The translations under genes and the position numbers were made by a program. 64,000 nt of DNA from Gyromitra esculenta (lineage: Eukaryota; Ascomycota; Pezizomycetes; Pezizales; Discinaceae): positions 1,364,001 through 1,428,000 of the forward strand of contig JBCAML010000021.1 in assembly GCA_038503075.1 (NCBI GenBank). The letters run 5' to 3'. Within the stretch, counting starts at the first letter, position 1, and every line of letters starts with the position of its first letter. Of the stretch, positions 43,108 through 55,415 are shown piece after piece. The notes under the pieces are model-generated. The model searched no databases. It saw nothing but the letters and a program-made list of their open reading frames with translations, and was not told where the DNA came from.

Positions 43108-44152
43108 ATGTTCCTGACATCAACGCGAGGATGGGGTTTTCTCATTCTTTACCTTTTCGCATCGGTGCTGGTGGCTGTTGAGGCCCACTTCCTGATCACT
43201 TATCCCCAACAGCGACCGTATGTGTACCATACTCAGTTCCAGTTCCCATGTAAGTAGACTTCATACTTAGATTTGATTTTTCTTTCTTTCTTGCTCTTCC
43301 TTGCGATGATTGGCTAACAAAGTATAAATTCTGCTAGGTGGAGGTATATATCTTACTTCATTCAGTTGTTGGTCGCGTGCTATATATTACGTGAATGTCT
43401 ATTTGTGTTCGGTTTAATTATTGCTGACTATTCTCGCACAGGCTCCGCGCCGACACAGAATCGAACTGCTTGGCCGACGAACGGTGGTGCCCTGGCACTT
43501 ATACCTATCCACCCCTTCGCCCTGATGACTGTCAACATTGCGATCGGGAATTCGATAAACGAAAACCAGGACTCAAATCCATACAGCGTACCGATGGTTC
43601 CACTGTTCAATCAGACTGGAGCAAACTCGACTTTCTGTATCCCGAAGATAAAGATACCTAAAAAGATCGCCGACCAAGTCAAGGCTGGTGTAAATGCTAC
43701 TATCCAAGTGATTCAATTGACAGCGACCAACGCGGCGCTGTACGGTGTACGTGATTCCGATTCAGTTTTTTTTCTTGTTTTTCTCGTTTGAGTAAAAGAA
43801 GGCCTGGCCCCTGAGGTTGCGGGGATTATGCTATGTAGTAGTATATTTGAAGCAACACGAGGAGTGCTGGTAATTGACCACGCGATTCTGTACGCACGGG
43901 ACTAATTAGCATCGTTGGTGGCGATAATAGTGCATAGATCTTACGTTTTCCAATACTGAAGCCGATCGATTCGGGAATCCAACGGTCTGGAATAGTTACT
44001 GTTTCAATGGGACAGGAATGGGGGGCCACGCACTCGCAGCGACCACTCCGGCGAATGGGACAACGAGTGCTGGGATGAGCTTGATACCGATATCGCAATT
44101 ATCATCGCTAATTTTGATGGCAGCCGTTTCATTTTGGTCATGGATGGTCTGA
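43108..44152 (+). CDS. BIM1/X325-like secreted GPI-anchored copper protein
   Basis: LPMO-like family X325/BIM1, cell-surface proteins that bind copper through an N-terminal His and, in BIM1, help copper uptake. Exons 43108-43249, 43338-43343, 43442-43746 and 43931-44152 (introns 88, 98, 184 bp) give 224 aa. Signal peptide about 1-25 ends VEA, so cleavage leaves mature HFLITYPQQRP with His at position 1, as needed for a copper site. The six-base exon 2 restores FPCGGSAPTQNRTAWPTNGG, the conserved CGG-x-RT-x-W-x-GG block; without it Cys-Gly-Gly is lost. Further matches are the Cys in STFCIP, NAALYG-CIDLTFSN across splice 3, and NSYCFNGTG. The C-terminus is a GPI signal: small residues (ANGTTSAGMS), then hydrophobic LSSLILMAAVSFW. 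N-glycosylation sites are present. It lies isolated in gene-poor DNA. Confidence 0.85.
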
Positions 44153-47100
44153 TTTGACATTACCTACTCGGCGAACGGGTGTCCGTTTTTTGAAGTGGGA
44201 GTAGAATGGAAGGGCTGGGGTTGGATTGCGAAGGGTGTCTGCTGGCGTTTTTCCATATATATTTTTTTCCCTTAATGCATTTGGTAATGACGTGAATGTT
44301 GTTTGATGTGTGTAATTAACATAGGTTGATGCTAGGCACGAGTCGCCTCACTTTATTCCTTCTCTGATTAGGGCCGGGCTTAGAGCCGATAAAACGGGTA
44401 CTGCACGTGGGTCCCGAATGGAAATCGATGTTTGTCCCAAAATTTTAGCTAGTGAATGATCGATATTCTAGAAGGAATAGACCTGTACTACATATTCAGC
44501 CAATTGCAAGGCAGACCGCAAATAGAATAGAGTAACATCTTGGAGGCGAGTGGGATTTTGATCCTGCAGCTCCCCTGGGGCAATCGCATCTTTCAATTAA
44601 CTCTGAGTTATTTTTCGTTGGCCATTGGTATCTGGTTCGCGGTTGCTTCTTGTTAAGAGTCCTTTACTTGTAATTAACTACCATATGGGTGCTGATTTTG
44701 GCGTTTATAAGATGTTACTAGGGTCAGGTGATGTATGCAGGCAAAGCTATAAATAAGGGAAATGCTAAATAAGGGAAATTCTAAAAAGAGATGCCTGTTG
44801 CAGTACATACAGCGTAAGACAACAGGATCGAGAAACCAAAATTTGTAAGTAGGCCCTTGTACCCAGTCGTACTGCTATTCGCCAATCGCAAGAAGAGCGT
44901 GGGATACGTAGTAATCAACAGTGCGGAGTTCTGTGTATAGGCGTAATTGCACCGAACTTGGGCCGAATGTTATGACAACTTCTATCTATAGATCTAAAGA
45001 ACTTGAATATTGGGTTCAAGCAGTTCACTATGGCGGCAATGTTTGTTGATTCACAGACTGAGCATATGTTTGATATATATTTAACGCGAATAAGTACTCG
45101 TCCGATCGCTCAATATTCCTGAGAGGAAGAAGGTTCGATTGTAAGGGTGAGTTTTGGATACAAGCTTAAGAGAGGAACCGACTTGGAGCTGTTGATCAGT
45201 TTAGTTATCATTAGTAGGGATGTCTCTGTTAAACTCCCAACCGAGTAGGCATACTTTGATGGACCGAAGCAGATTTTGAAGTAGCAATATATTTAATGAA
45301 GATAGGATTATTGCCAGTGTACGTGTTCCACCACGTTTAATACTGCTTTCCCGGTTGTAAATCAGATATTAGATTCCTAACTGGGGCTAAGCTATCCTTT
45401 AAGTACTCCAAACGAAATACTAAGTATTAAGGTACGTGAATTAGAGCCGACTTAGAAGTCACAGGTAAACACGAGTTAGCTCAAACGAGACTTACTATCG
45501 ATAATATATGGATGAGACATAATTTCAGCAGAACTTCGGCAACTTCATCGGAAGATGTGAATGGAGATAGGAGATGGAGATAGTATGATAGAAAATAGAC
45601 GGAGATGACGATAGTGGCGGTGGTAAGGTCTGGGGGTGGAGATTTTGAGGGGCGAGGGGCGATGAAGACGAGAAGAGTGGAAACTGGAGGTGGAAGCTCA
45701 GGTTCTAGGTTTCATTAGCGCAAATAGTAGCATGCGCATCGCCCGCGGCCGATCAATATCACTTTTTAGCTCTTACATCAACCAGATGTTGTCCCCCGTG
45801 ATTGTAGTTTGGCTTGGGTTACATAAAATTTGGGATTTATATATCCGAGTTGTAACTCGAGAGATATACCCAAACGGGTAGGACACATATCTCGAAGTAT
45901 CCGCTTTGGTCTATATCTGTAGAGGACAGTTATCTCTAATTATAAGCAGGCTCACGTGCACCCACCACGTGAGAGGGTATATAGTTACATATGTATGTCT
46001 GATCGAGATTTCTAACTGGTATTTCTACCAGGAAGCTGTTTAAGATAATCTAGATACTAAGTTCCAAGTCCTAGTAGGCATATAATGTTTCAATCTCAGG
46101 GTCCAGAGGCAGGGCCCTGTTTAGGGTGATAGTAAGCTAGGGGCTAGTACTCTACCTTCTAGTTAACTAATATCAAGATTAAATGTCATCACTGCTGGAG
46201 CGATGCGCCCTAGTTTGGAGGCTTCGAGAGATGTGTACGTTCCGATACGAAAATAATAATCTAGAAAATACAAGGGACTCTAAATGATTGAAGGCCCAGG
46301 TGTATCTGGGTAGTCCTAAGAGATGGGGTAGCTATAGAGTCAGTGCCGAGGAATCAGCTAGGACTTTCTAAGGGTATACGTAAGGTTGACTATATGTAGC
46401 TATGTATGGTATATAAGATGAGGTGAAGAGATTAAATTCCACATTAGCAGCGAATGTGCAAAAACAAACTCCTCGATGTGTTTACAGATGCTGTCTCCTT
46501 ATAAATATTGCAAGGCGAGCGTATTAATACTAACTTTCTGTATATGGCGTGTTCATCGAGGCCTTGGCGGTCAAATTTCTGACGTCTGCTTCTGCCGTAG
46601 AACTGCCGTATATTATGCGTGCTTTTACAATTCTTTGGACAGGTCTTGGTTCACAGGAAAATAAATACATGTGCGCGAGTAAGGTTTTACAGAATTTTGA
46701 CTATGTTTCAGTCCTGAGAAAAAGGAATTGTTCCACTTGCGGTTGTCACACGTACACGCGCTGGGAGCCTTAAACTCAGGCTCTTGATAACGAGTAGTGA
46801 TCACCCCTTGGGGCCAAGCCTAGAAAACAGGGGGTTAGCGATTTTTATCTCCAATACGTATATACCAGTAGTCTGAGATTTTGAATGCCTCGTTGGGTGC
46901 ATTCCTCCGACATACTCAACTTACAACATAAATACCCCGCTGCCGGTTGACTTAGGTTTCAGCTGGCGGCTGCATGTACATGCGGGGTCAACACGTACAC
47001 GTTCACAGAAGTGCTTATAGATGTTAAATATCTTTTGAAGTTTAGGCTTGCTGGCCTCTTTATAGAATTTCAGTAGTCGAAACTTAAAGGAATTATGAGG

Positions 47101-47540
47101 GTATGGGTATTGGCTGTTAGCTCTTTTTATGGTGGTCCTAGGCCGCGCCTGATATTAGGATGTTATGTTAATATATCAATTCGAGAGTTTTGGTTGGCTG
47201 GGCTGTTAGGATGACGGGGAGTCTCTAGTAGGGACTTGGTTCACTGAGGGGTAGTTTTTCTCACGTGGCAATCTAGCTAAAAGTGCTCAAAGCTGGGGTA
47301 TCAGCTAGCATATCAGAGGATTCGGTGAGAGACTTGACCAACAAGAGCCCTAGTTAGACTTTATGATGCTTATGACCTGGCATGGATTTACACCACCAAA
47401 CCTTTACCTGAATCGTCAATATCTCAATGAAATGCTACTATAAATCCTGGGCTGAGTTCAGGACGCACTACTGCACGTCTACAGAAATTTCCTGGCTTGG
47501 GCCGTTCAATGCAAATACTTTCTAATTGCTATCTTTTCAA
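44153..47540. other. Gene-poor AT-rich stretch
   Basis: 3.4 kb without a supported gene. Frames at 45690-45881 and 46476-46773 have no domain. A short CACGTG-flanked near palindrome lies at 45954-45972. The end is the promoter of the hydrolase gene. Confidence 0.45.
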
Positions 47541-49179
47541 ATGCTCTCCAAGATTTTTGCTACCTTTTATCCTCAAATAATCACCGCTACTTCCTTTTAT
47601 CTCCAAGCTGGCCCCGCATACCAGGTACACGTGGACCAAAGCGTGAAACCAGAATCCCCAACACTCCCTCCCCCGAGGTGTTGGCGGATCGAAGGAATCC
47701 CCGAAAAATGGTCCAAAGATGAACTAATCGAAAATCTTCGAACACTAGATGAATCCCTCAAGGAACTCGAATCCGACCGGTTGTCGCTCTATCCTGCGTG
47801 TTGGGGAAAGTTTAAGACAGGAGTTTTGAGACCTAAGCTATCCTTGAAGTTTTTCGACGATCTCAAAACCGATGACACCAATATTAAAACGATATATACT
47901 GAAGATGCTAAATCCGGAGAGATAATCGAGGTTGATCTTAGTATCGATTGTCTCTTTTACGGCCTAACACCTCTGAACGATCCCAAGGGAAAGATTATTG
48001 TTGAGTTAGCTACGCCTTCCGGCTCTTTGATCAATCGTTGTTCTGGTACCTGATTTTGTGAGTCTGAATCCAGCGTCGTTGCAGTGACTGGCCTTGCCGG
48101 ACATGCGTTTGAGTCGTGGAGAAATCGGAGATCAAGCCCACGGATGTGGTTGCAAGACTTTCTTCCTCTAGATATTGAAGAAAATATCAGGATTCTCACC
48201 TATGGTTACAACTCCAGCCTCAGGAGTGAAGGGCAGCGAAGAATTCTAGACTATCGAAGAAATCTCGTCCAGTCGCTGACAAACGCTCGGAAGGTGAGGG
48301 GCTAGGGATATTGGTAAAGTCTATTATTCAGCTTTGAGCTAATATATTTGCAATTATTATTAGGGTGCACCACTTAGACCAATTGTATTTGTTGGGCACA
48401 GCTTGGGGTGCACTGTGATAACACAGGTAATATCTTGCTATGGTAGCATGAGAACGGCTGATAGGACCTGGGTGATTGGGGACTAATAAAATTATTTTTA
48501 GGCATTGCTCCAGTCGAGAGATAGCCTAAGAGATCAGCACATCTTGCAGTCAACACGTTCTGTTATTTTCTTCGGAGCTCCACATCAGGGTCTAAATGTT
48601 GACTCCCTCATGGCTATGGTTGAAAATATGTCTGAAGGAAAAAAGTCTACGAGGCTACAGCTCTTAAGACAGCTTCAAGAAGATTCCGAATTCATGGAGG
48701 ACCAGAAGGAGAGACTCGTTCATATTTGGAAAAATCTTAAGATAATAAGCTTCTATGAGACAGAACACACAGCTACTGTTAAACGAGTAAGGACATCTTT
48801 CTCCTATTACTAGGCGTCGAAATATTGGCCCCGTCGAAACTAAGTTACATGCATTAGTCTGCCGCGGGAAAGTGGGAGAGGGGAGGCGAAGCCATCCAAA
48901 TGGTGAAGGAAACTTCTTCACAACTGTATTTGCCGCAAGAAGAACGGTATCCCATCTGGGGGAATCACTCGAGAATAGCTAAATTCACAAAAAGAACTGA
49001 CGAGTCTTACACAACGGTGGTCAACCATATAGAACAATGTGTTGGTATGTATGAGGATAACCCTAATCATAAAGCTAATCGAAGTCTCAAACTTATTAGG
49101 ATATATCTTTATAGAAAATGAAAAAATAGGAGAGGAAGCAATTAGTAGGTGGGTAGTATCACATGGTAAACGTTTATAA
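47541..49179 (+). CDS. Alpha/beta serine hydrolase of the fungal NLR-associated (SERAC1/DUF676-like) type
   Basis: Six exons: 47541-48004, 48074-48293, 48364-48426, 48502-48786, 48858-49044 and 49100-49179, with introns of 69, 70, 75, 71 and 55 bp, give 432 aa in one frame. The N-terminal domain (CWRIEGIPEKWSKDEL ... LSLYPACWG ... FYGLTPLNDPKG) is the region that precedes such hydrolases in fungal NLR-type proteins. Splice 1 removes an apparent stop at 48051 and restores VDVVAVTGLAGHAFESW, the oxyanion strand. The nucleophile is in VFVGHSLGC (GxSxG, exon 3), FFGAPHQG follows, and GNHSRIAKF carries the probable catalytic His. No NACHT, ankyrin or WD repeats follow, so it is either a stand-alone hydrolase or a truncated NLR; the last 26 residues look unlike the family. 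The first donor (GTTAGC) is weak. Confidence 0.7.
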
Positions 49180-51159
49180 CTCGATTTGTGGGCTGTCTCT
49201 CGAATCGATCTTCGGGGTATATGGAGTTACTTTTTGGTGATAGTTTTGGTCAAAAACAGTGTTCAAATATGAATAGTGAGGATTAATTTGCTTGAACACT
49301 GTGCAGTCACACGATTTGAGAACCGATTCTGACATGTCCCAAACCAACAACATGTATCGCACAAAAAACAAGCCCCGATATCGTTCATAGCAAGGCTTTG
49401 AGGTATTGCAACTATTCTGATTGTGGGTCGCTTTACTTCGCTAGTCCAGCACCGGTGTATATAGCTGGGTTCACATCAGATAAGGAAGCCATGATATGCT
49501 AAACCCTGAAAGTGTAGAACCCGTCATGGCAATATTTAGAGATTAACTAGATCTAAAGTTTTCACCTGTAGGGTTCTTTAGATCATGTCTTGCGTTAGTT
49601 TTAGTCCTGCTTGAAGATTATTCGTATTTGGATTGACCCATTCAAGAAGGCATGCAACTTCCATCTTATCGATTCCTGTCTTGGGTCATGATCATCACTT
49701 ATTACCAGGATGAACACGTGTGCACGTGACTGGCTGGATCTTCGGACAGTCTGCGGTAGGTATCTCAGCTTAGTCCTTTGCCTAGTAAGATCCCCCAAAC
49801 TAGAGACACCCTTTCACCCTTCGATTATCTGTTTTGTACCTTACTGAATGTAATTGGCTACATATTATGTTTTTGCTGATTCGTGGCAGGCTTTGGATGT
49901 GTTGGAAAACTTGTGCTACCGATGGGATCTGATCTGGGCTGATTAGGGAACCTATGATTCGCTAGAACATATATTGGCATGCAAGGTGGAAGCAAGAAGC
50001 ACAGCAGACCAACTCTTCTTGGGTGCGAGACATACAGCTCTAGGAAGTAGGTATTGGCGTCCCGAATTTTGGCGATATTGATTTGGTCCATGTGTATGTT
50101 TTACCACTGACACTGATGCCGCTTATTTCAGATATCTGCATGATTTCCAAACCTTCTCTCAGCTTCAAAAGAAATCTGAACGCACTTGAACGGACGATGG
50201 TTGGTTGGTGTTTGGTATAGAAAATCTGCTAATCTTCCTTTTCACGTACGATTTTCGCTAGTTGTCTAAGGGCTGGGATACTGGCGCAAATGCAACGTGT
50301 TTGACAGCATGAGGATAGAGTAGATTGGCATGTGTTGTACAGCAAATCGGGTCACGAAAACACAAATCTCAGCTGAGTTTGTGTTCAACCAATACCTCCA
50401 AGTAAATCTCAGTTCACATAATACCTAATCTAGGTACTCACCCCTACATGTAGTTTATGAAATGCTGCGCAATTTTCGGCGTTACGTATATAGCCATTAC
50501 TTCGAAATTCATAGATATTTTTATAATTTATTCCATTCGTTATAAGTCGCTTCTTCCCAGATCTGGAGTGCGGTATCGACTATCGAGAATGGGGATTAGA
50601 AAACCAAGTCTGGAAAAGAAGTGACTGAATCCTAACTCTCGCGACAGTCTTTAGTCCTAAAAATTAGAGAAGCGGACAAGACTTCTTAGTGCGAAAACAG
50701 CCTTCGGCAAACTAGTTTGAGTGTACTCAGATACATAGTAATATATCTCTGCAATCCTTTTATTGGAAACCTTAGCACTTGCCCCCTTCCTAATTAAGAC
50801 GATGTGTGTATAAAGGACCCGAATATGCGGGTATAAGCTGACCAATTATACCATCACTGTGGCTGGGCGAGGGCCAACCAAAAACCTTTACCAGAAAACG
50901 ACATTCTCAGGTTCCTGTTCCTGTTGTGGGTACATGGGGGGGTACATGGAAGCCATCGCTGGGGTCGTAGGGCTGATGAAAAGACAGTACAGTTGTCAAT
51001 CTGCTGCACCTTTATGTAAAGCAGGCGGTCTCTTCTACTCCCCCATCCCTCGTCCTGATACATCCCTTCTATCTGGTACCGTACGTCCACGCATCAAGAT
51101 ACTAGGTCCAGAAATTCTCGCCCAAAGGTCGGCTCCTCTTTAAATATTAGCCTTTCGAG
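49180..51159. other. Intergenic, no supported gene
   Basis: AT-rich 2 kb. Short frames on both strands (49174-49371, 49601-49798, 50859-51143) have no domain. If the hydrolase had once been part of a longer NLR protein, its missing C-terminal modules are not recognisable here. Confidence 0.45.
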
Positions 51160-52206
51160 ATGGCTAGCAGTTACTCCGGTGTTCGAAATCGCTCTCGAGA
51201 TGAAACCAATCCTCCCAGTGGTCAAAACCCATTCGCTGATGATGGGCAAAACAACCTCCCTCAAGCCGGATATGCTGAAGATGGCCCTTCTCAAGATGTC
51301 CCTGGGAATCAGAACCGCCCCCCTCCAAGCGGATACGCTGAAGGTAGCTCCAGAGATCAGAGCCGTCTCCCACAGACCGGATATGCTCAAGACAGTCCTG
51401 AAGGTCAACCTCGAAGAAGTAGATCTAGCTCTCTAAATGATCAGCACAGACGAAACAACTCTTCTCGTTTCTCTCTTCTCGTAATTATTCCTCTTCTTGC
51501 CACTCTCTTAATTATCCTCGCATTTGCTCTGGCTATTGCAACCACGGTCTCCCCTCGTTGGGCATCCAAGCGCGCCTACTCCAATAGTAGCGATATATCG
51601 AGCTATCTGGGAATAGTCCACCGCAACCCATTTGGACCTTGTGTTATCTCGCTAGATCCCTCCAGCTCTTCACCGCAAGCTGATAATCAAACATGTATCG
51701 CACCGCAGTACGATCTGAGTGTGGGAAAATCGACCTATGGTCTCGGCTGGGACACTCCATTAATATGCAGTGCTCTCAAGCTTACAAAAAACCTCTTGAT
51801 AGCTGGATGTATATTACTGGGCCTGGCGCTTATCATTTCACTCGCACTCTTCGTCCTCGGATTTTTCCCTCCCGCCAACGAGGAGCGTGAAGCAGGTGTA
51901 GCTTCTAGTCTGAGGTTATTTGGGTGGTCGCCGAGTTCCAGATTCATATCTCTTGCCGCCCTTCTCCTGCTCCTTCTTGTAGTCCCGGCGGCGTTCTGCA
52001 TTGCCATAGCGCAATTGCTTGGAGCTTGGGCATTTCTCACACAGCAGCTTCCAAACGCAAGATTTGGAAGGCCAGGAACTCCGAGTTTTATCGGTGCATG
52101 GTATGCAGATCAGGGACTGTCCTTGGCAGGGGCAGCTTGGGTGTGTGCTGGATTTGCTGCATTGTTTGTCCCCATCGCGTGGAGGATGCCAAGAGGTTAT
52201 ATTTGA
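51160..52206 (+). CDS. Four-helix membrane protein with N-terminal GYA repeats, SUR7/claudin-like topology
   Basis: 348 aa, single exon, no firm family. Residues about 30-85 hold three degenerate repeats around PQAGYAEDG, PPSGYAEGS and PQTGYAQDS, in a disordered, Arg/Ser/Gln-rich cytosolic head. Four membrane segments follow: FSLLVIIPLLATLLIILAFAL (about 103), NLLIAGCILLGLALIISLAL (about 208), ISLAALLLLLLVVPAAFCIA (about 262) and GLSLAGAAWVCAGFAALFV (about 322). The loop after helix 1 contains two Cys (GPCVISL and TCIAPQ) that could form a disulfide, with N-glycosylation sites. This topology and loop resemble SUR7/PalI or claudin-like fungal proteins of plasma membrane domains, but the diagnostic GLWxxC motif is not evident. 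Confidence 0.7.
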   Translation: MASSYSGVRNRSRDETNPPSGQNPFADDGQNNLPQAGYAEDGPSQDVPGNQNRPPPSGYAEGSSRDQSRLPQTGYAQDSPEGQPRRSRSSSLNDQHRRNNSSRFSLLVIIPLLATLLIILAFALAIATTVSPRWASKRAYSNSSDISSYLGIVHRNPFGPCVISLDPSSSSPQADNQTCIAPQYDLSVGKSTYGLGWDTPLICSALKLTKNLLIAGCILLGLALIISLALFVLGFFPPANEEREAGVASSLRLFGWSPSSRFISLAALLLLLLVVPAAFCIAIAQLLGAWAFLTQQLPNARFGRPGTPSFIGAWYADQGLSLAGAAWVCAGFAALFVPIAWRMPRGYI

Positions 52207-54857
52207 TTTTGAGAAGTTTGTGTACGTAGTGACGAGTAGTGGATTTGATGAGTTATTGTCTGGTGAGTCTAGCGGACAATGTTAAGATGGCATGGCAGTG
52301 AGCTCAAGGCAATGCAAAAGAGTACTTTTATAATTTTAATGATACTAACTCTTCATTTTTCATCGTTTTCCCGGCCCGTGTTGGGTAGTCCCAGGCCTGT
52401 TAGCGGCCTTTTGAATATATTTTCAGGCTGAGTGATATCCATAGCCCCTTCAACAACTCTGCCGTACATATGGTGGCAGCTTTCGCCCATATTTCTTTCT
52501 CTCCCTCAAGCCAAAATAATACTCGCTCTTAAGAGTTTATTCCCATAGCCGCTGTTGAATATAATGGGTAGGTATGTGATATATGTCTCGAGTATTATTG
52601 TAAAGAGAAAACAGAATAGAAGAACGGGCATAGAGCCCCCATATAATACTCTCTATAGAGTCATATAAACAGGTTTATGGGGGGTTCTTTGGGCGCCGAA
52701 TAGATTGGCCCGAGCAACCCCCATTGGCAGGTGAGACTATTGTCCGAACCGATATCGGTATCCCGTCGGATGACGTGCCAATGAAACACTAGGAAGCCTA
52801 TAGATATTACCATACATCCAACAGCCGCTCTCTGGGACAAGCGAGTGATTTATTATGACAGCTATATTAGAACTAACCAGGGTCGCGGATAATACAACTA
52901 TTGCGAGCCTAATCTTGTTACTAGGCTAAAAGCTTATGGCTAGCTCTCTGCATGATTACAGCGATAATTATAAATGATTTTAAATATATCGTTCCTTCCA
53001 TTGTATACTACCACTTACAAATTTTAAGCATCGGTGTAAATCCAACACACCACCATGCTATGAACCTTTACCGTGATTCCGAAAGCGGGTGAGGGCAGTT
53101 ATAAGTGGTGGGACTGCTATGATATTTGTGGGTTGAAATTTTTTTCAGACTTGCTTATATAATACTAGTTAATGCATTCAAATTCCTTGTCTACCATCTA
53201 CTAGTTAACACATCTGTAAAGCGGACCGACCTATTCTAAAATGGGCTTCTTGGAATATCGATCGGAACATATATATCGAAATACCCCTATAGCTACCCAC
53301 GACCTGCCGTGAAAACTCCTAACTACAACTTTCGCAGCGGTATCAACGCTCTTTTAATTTAGGCCCTTTATAAAATCGACAGAGCTGTGATAGTAAAACC
53401 CACCCAATTTCCCCCGTAAACTCTTACCAATTTCACTCGCGTACCGTTCGAGACGCCAAAACTATTATATCCTCAGTAATTAAACAACCTAGAGCTCAAT
53501 GGCGAAAAACTAGCAATCAGAAAAGCCGATCTTATATTCTGGCTAACTAAGGATAAGTCTGTTAACACGTTTGTTCAATTATGTCTTCTTGAAAGCTCTG
53601 CCCGATAAAAACCGTAGTTGATATCTCCGATCTTTAAAGATGATTGAATGGAAACTTGAATGTAGTTTCTCTTTAGGGACAGAACTCACGCAAACTGCCC
53701 AATGGGGCGAGCCCGGGGCAGTTGCCTCCGGTGGTACAGCATCTTTCGCGCATAACAGGGGGGTGACGAGCAACGAGATATTCGTGTTGCGATGGAGACT
53801 GGTACTCGGACGGAAGAGACGGGTACGAAAAAGTCTGTTGGCACTGCGGAGGTGGAGACAAGCGCCCACTTGGAGGAGTGGACAGGGAGACTAGTATCGA
53901 TCACAAATTGGAAAAAAGCCTGCTGCGCAATAGCTCCCATCTTAGTGGATCTCATTTTATTTGGACTTCATACGGTGGGTTACGGGCACGGTCGAGGTGT
54001 ACGTAATCGAGGCAGAGTGAAACATAGCCACATGAAATTGCGCGGATAGGGTTAGGGTTGTTTGGCGGGCTTTTGTACGCCTTGCAATGAACCAGTTGTT
54101 TCACTCGGCTTGGGCGACTTCAAGAAGGCTACAATTCCGTATTAAGACAGTACATGGACGTGGAGAGGAGGCATTCGGCCAGGCGAAGAGCAAGTCACTG
54201 TACAATCTCGCCGGACCAAACTCCGATAAAAAAAACCTCAGCCAACGAACTAGTGGCCGGAAACAATATTTCCATGAACATGTCTGCAGCTGGGTGAGAA
54301 GAGAACTTTTCAGAGGCAGGCTGAACGCGAGCGCAGGCGATCGTGAGAAGCTGTAGCACTAATAGCTAGTGCCCTCTCGTAGTTTCCTAGGTGTTGATCG
54401 CTAGTAACATGTTTTTCTTACTATAGCTAGTTGATGCAGTATAACCTGATTATCGGTAGGGATATAAGGTAGTGCTATGTATTGAAGTCTACAAATTGCT
54501 TTCATTAGATCTTGTTAGCTGCTAACGTACTGGGGGAGCTGGAACTATGACAGTGCTACAATTGTCTAGATCCACCACCTACCACTCCTCTCAACATCTG
54601 CTATCACTTTGAGACTATTCGAGCAGATAAGGTTGAATTTAATGTCGAGGCCGAGAGAACGAAAATCCGGTTGCAAGGCCAAACTATGTTGGGGCAAAGG
54701 CTCAAGGACGCGTACGTGTGCGCACACTGCCCAATTACACAAGCCTGTCTGGCCTAGTTGTAGCTAAGGAAAAGAAAGCTTAAGGCGGGGCAAGTTGAAA
54801 TGCCAAAGCTAGCAAACGGCATATCCTGCAGAGGCCACACTCTACTGACCCGTAAGG
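52207..54857. other. Intergenic, no supported gene
   Basis: 2.65 kb, AT-rich to 53.6 kb and then more mixed. Frames on both strands between 53579 and 54356 overlap each other and show no domain. The region ends at the MITE. Confidence 0.45.
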
Positions 54858-54859
54858 TA

Positions 54860-55100
54860 CTATGGGTGCAGGGGAAAGTCTGATGACAGGTGGCGGTGCA
54901 AGTAAGAGCTGCCAGTCTTAAGCTTTCTCCCCATTCCACAACTCTTCGAGAGGCCTAATAAAAGGTAAGAGGTGGTGAATTCAATATGTTAAACGCTGGG
55001 TAAAGTTAGTTAGTAGAGCTATGAAATTCAAGCGAGCTTGAGTCCCCCGAGAAAAGAGCTGCACCGCCACCTGTCATCAGACTTTCCCCGACACCCGTAG
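54860..55100. mobile_element. MITE with long terminal inverted repeats, TA target duplication (mariner-like)
   Basis: Terminal inverted repeats about 41 bp long begin CTATGGGTG at the left and end CACCCGTAG at the right. Of these, 30 nt (54871-54900 against 55060-55089) are perfectly complementary. Both ends are flanked by TA (54858-54859 and 55101-55102), as in Tc1/mariner-type elements. The 159-bp interior has no coding capacity, so the 241-bp element is non-autonomous. Confidence 0.75.
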
Positions 55101-55415
55101 TACATGTAGGTCTCCAGGCCTCGAATAAAATCCTATAGCTAGGGATCAATAACCGCATACGCCTGTCAAACTAACAGTGAATCCACCCTGATTGTTCTAT
55201 AATTATTCGGATGAGCTAAAGATCAGAACTATCGGTAGGAACATGTTTCCTCCAACCTGGAACAGAATGCTAAAACATAAAACATATATAAACTGATATA
55301 TACAATGAACGCCCAAACCCACATGTAAACGCTAATACAAACTCTTATTTATAAGGAACCTACAGAAAGGTCACTCAGTTTACCAGAGACCATCTAACGC
55401 CTTTACAATCATAAC
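55101..55415. other. Intergenic, no supported gene
   Basis: AT-rich spacer between the MITE and the 3' end of the next gene. I see nothing else in it. Confidence 0.4.

Noticed and set aside
48046..48084. 39-bp intron to bypass the stop codon in the hydrolase gene
   Set aside because: Too short for a fungal intron. A 69-bp intron (48005-48073) gives a better match to the family sequence.
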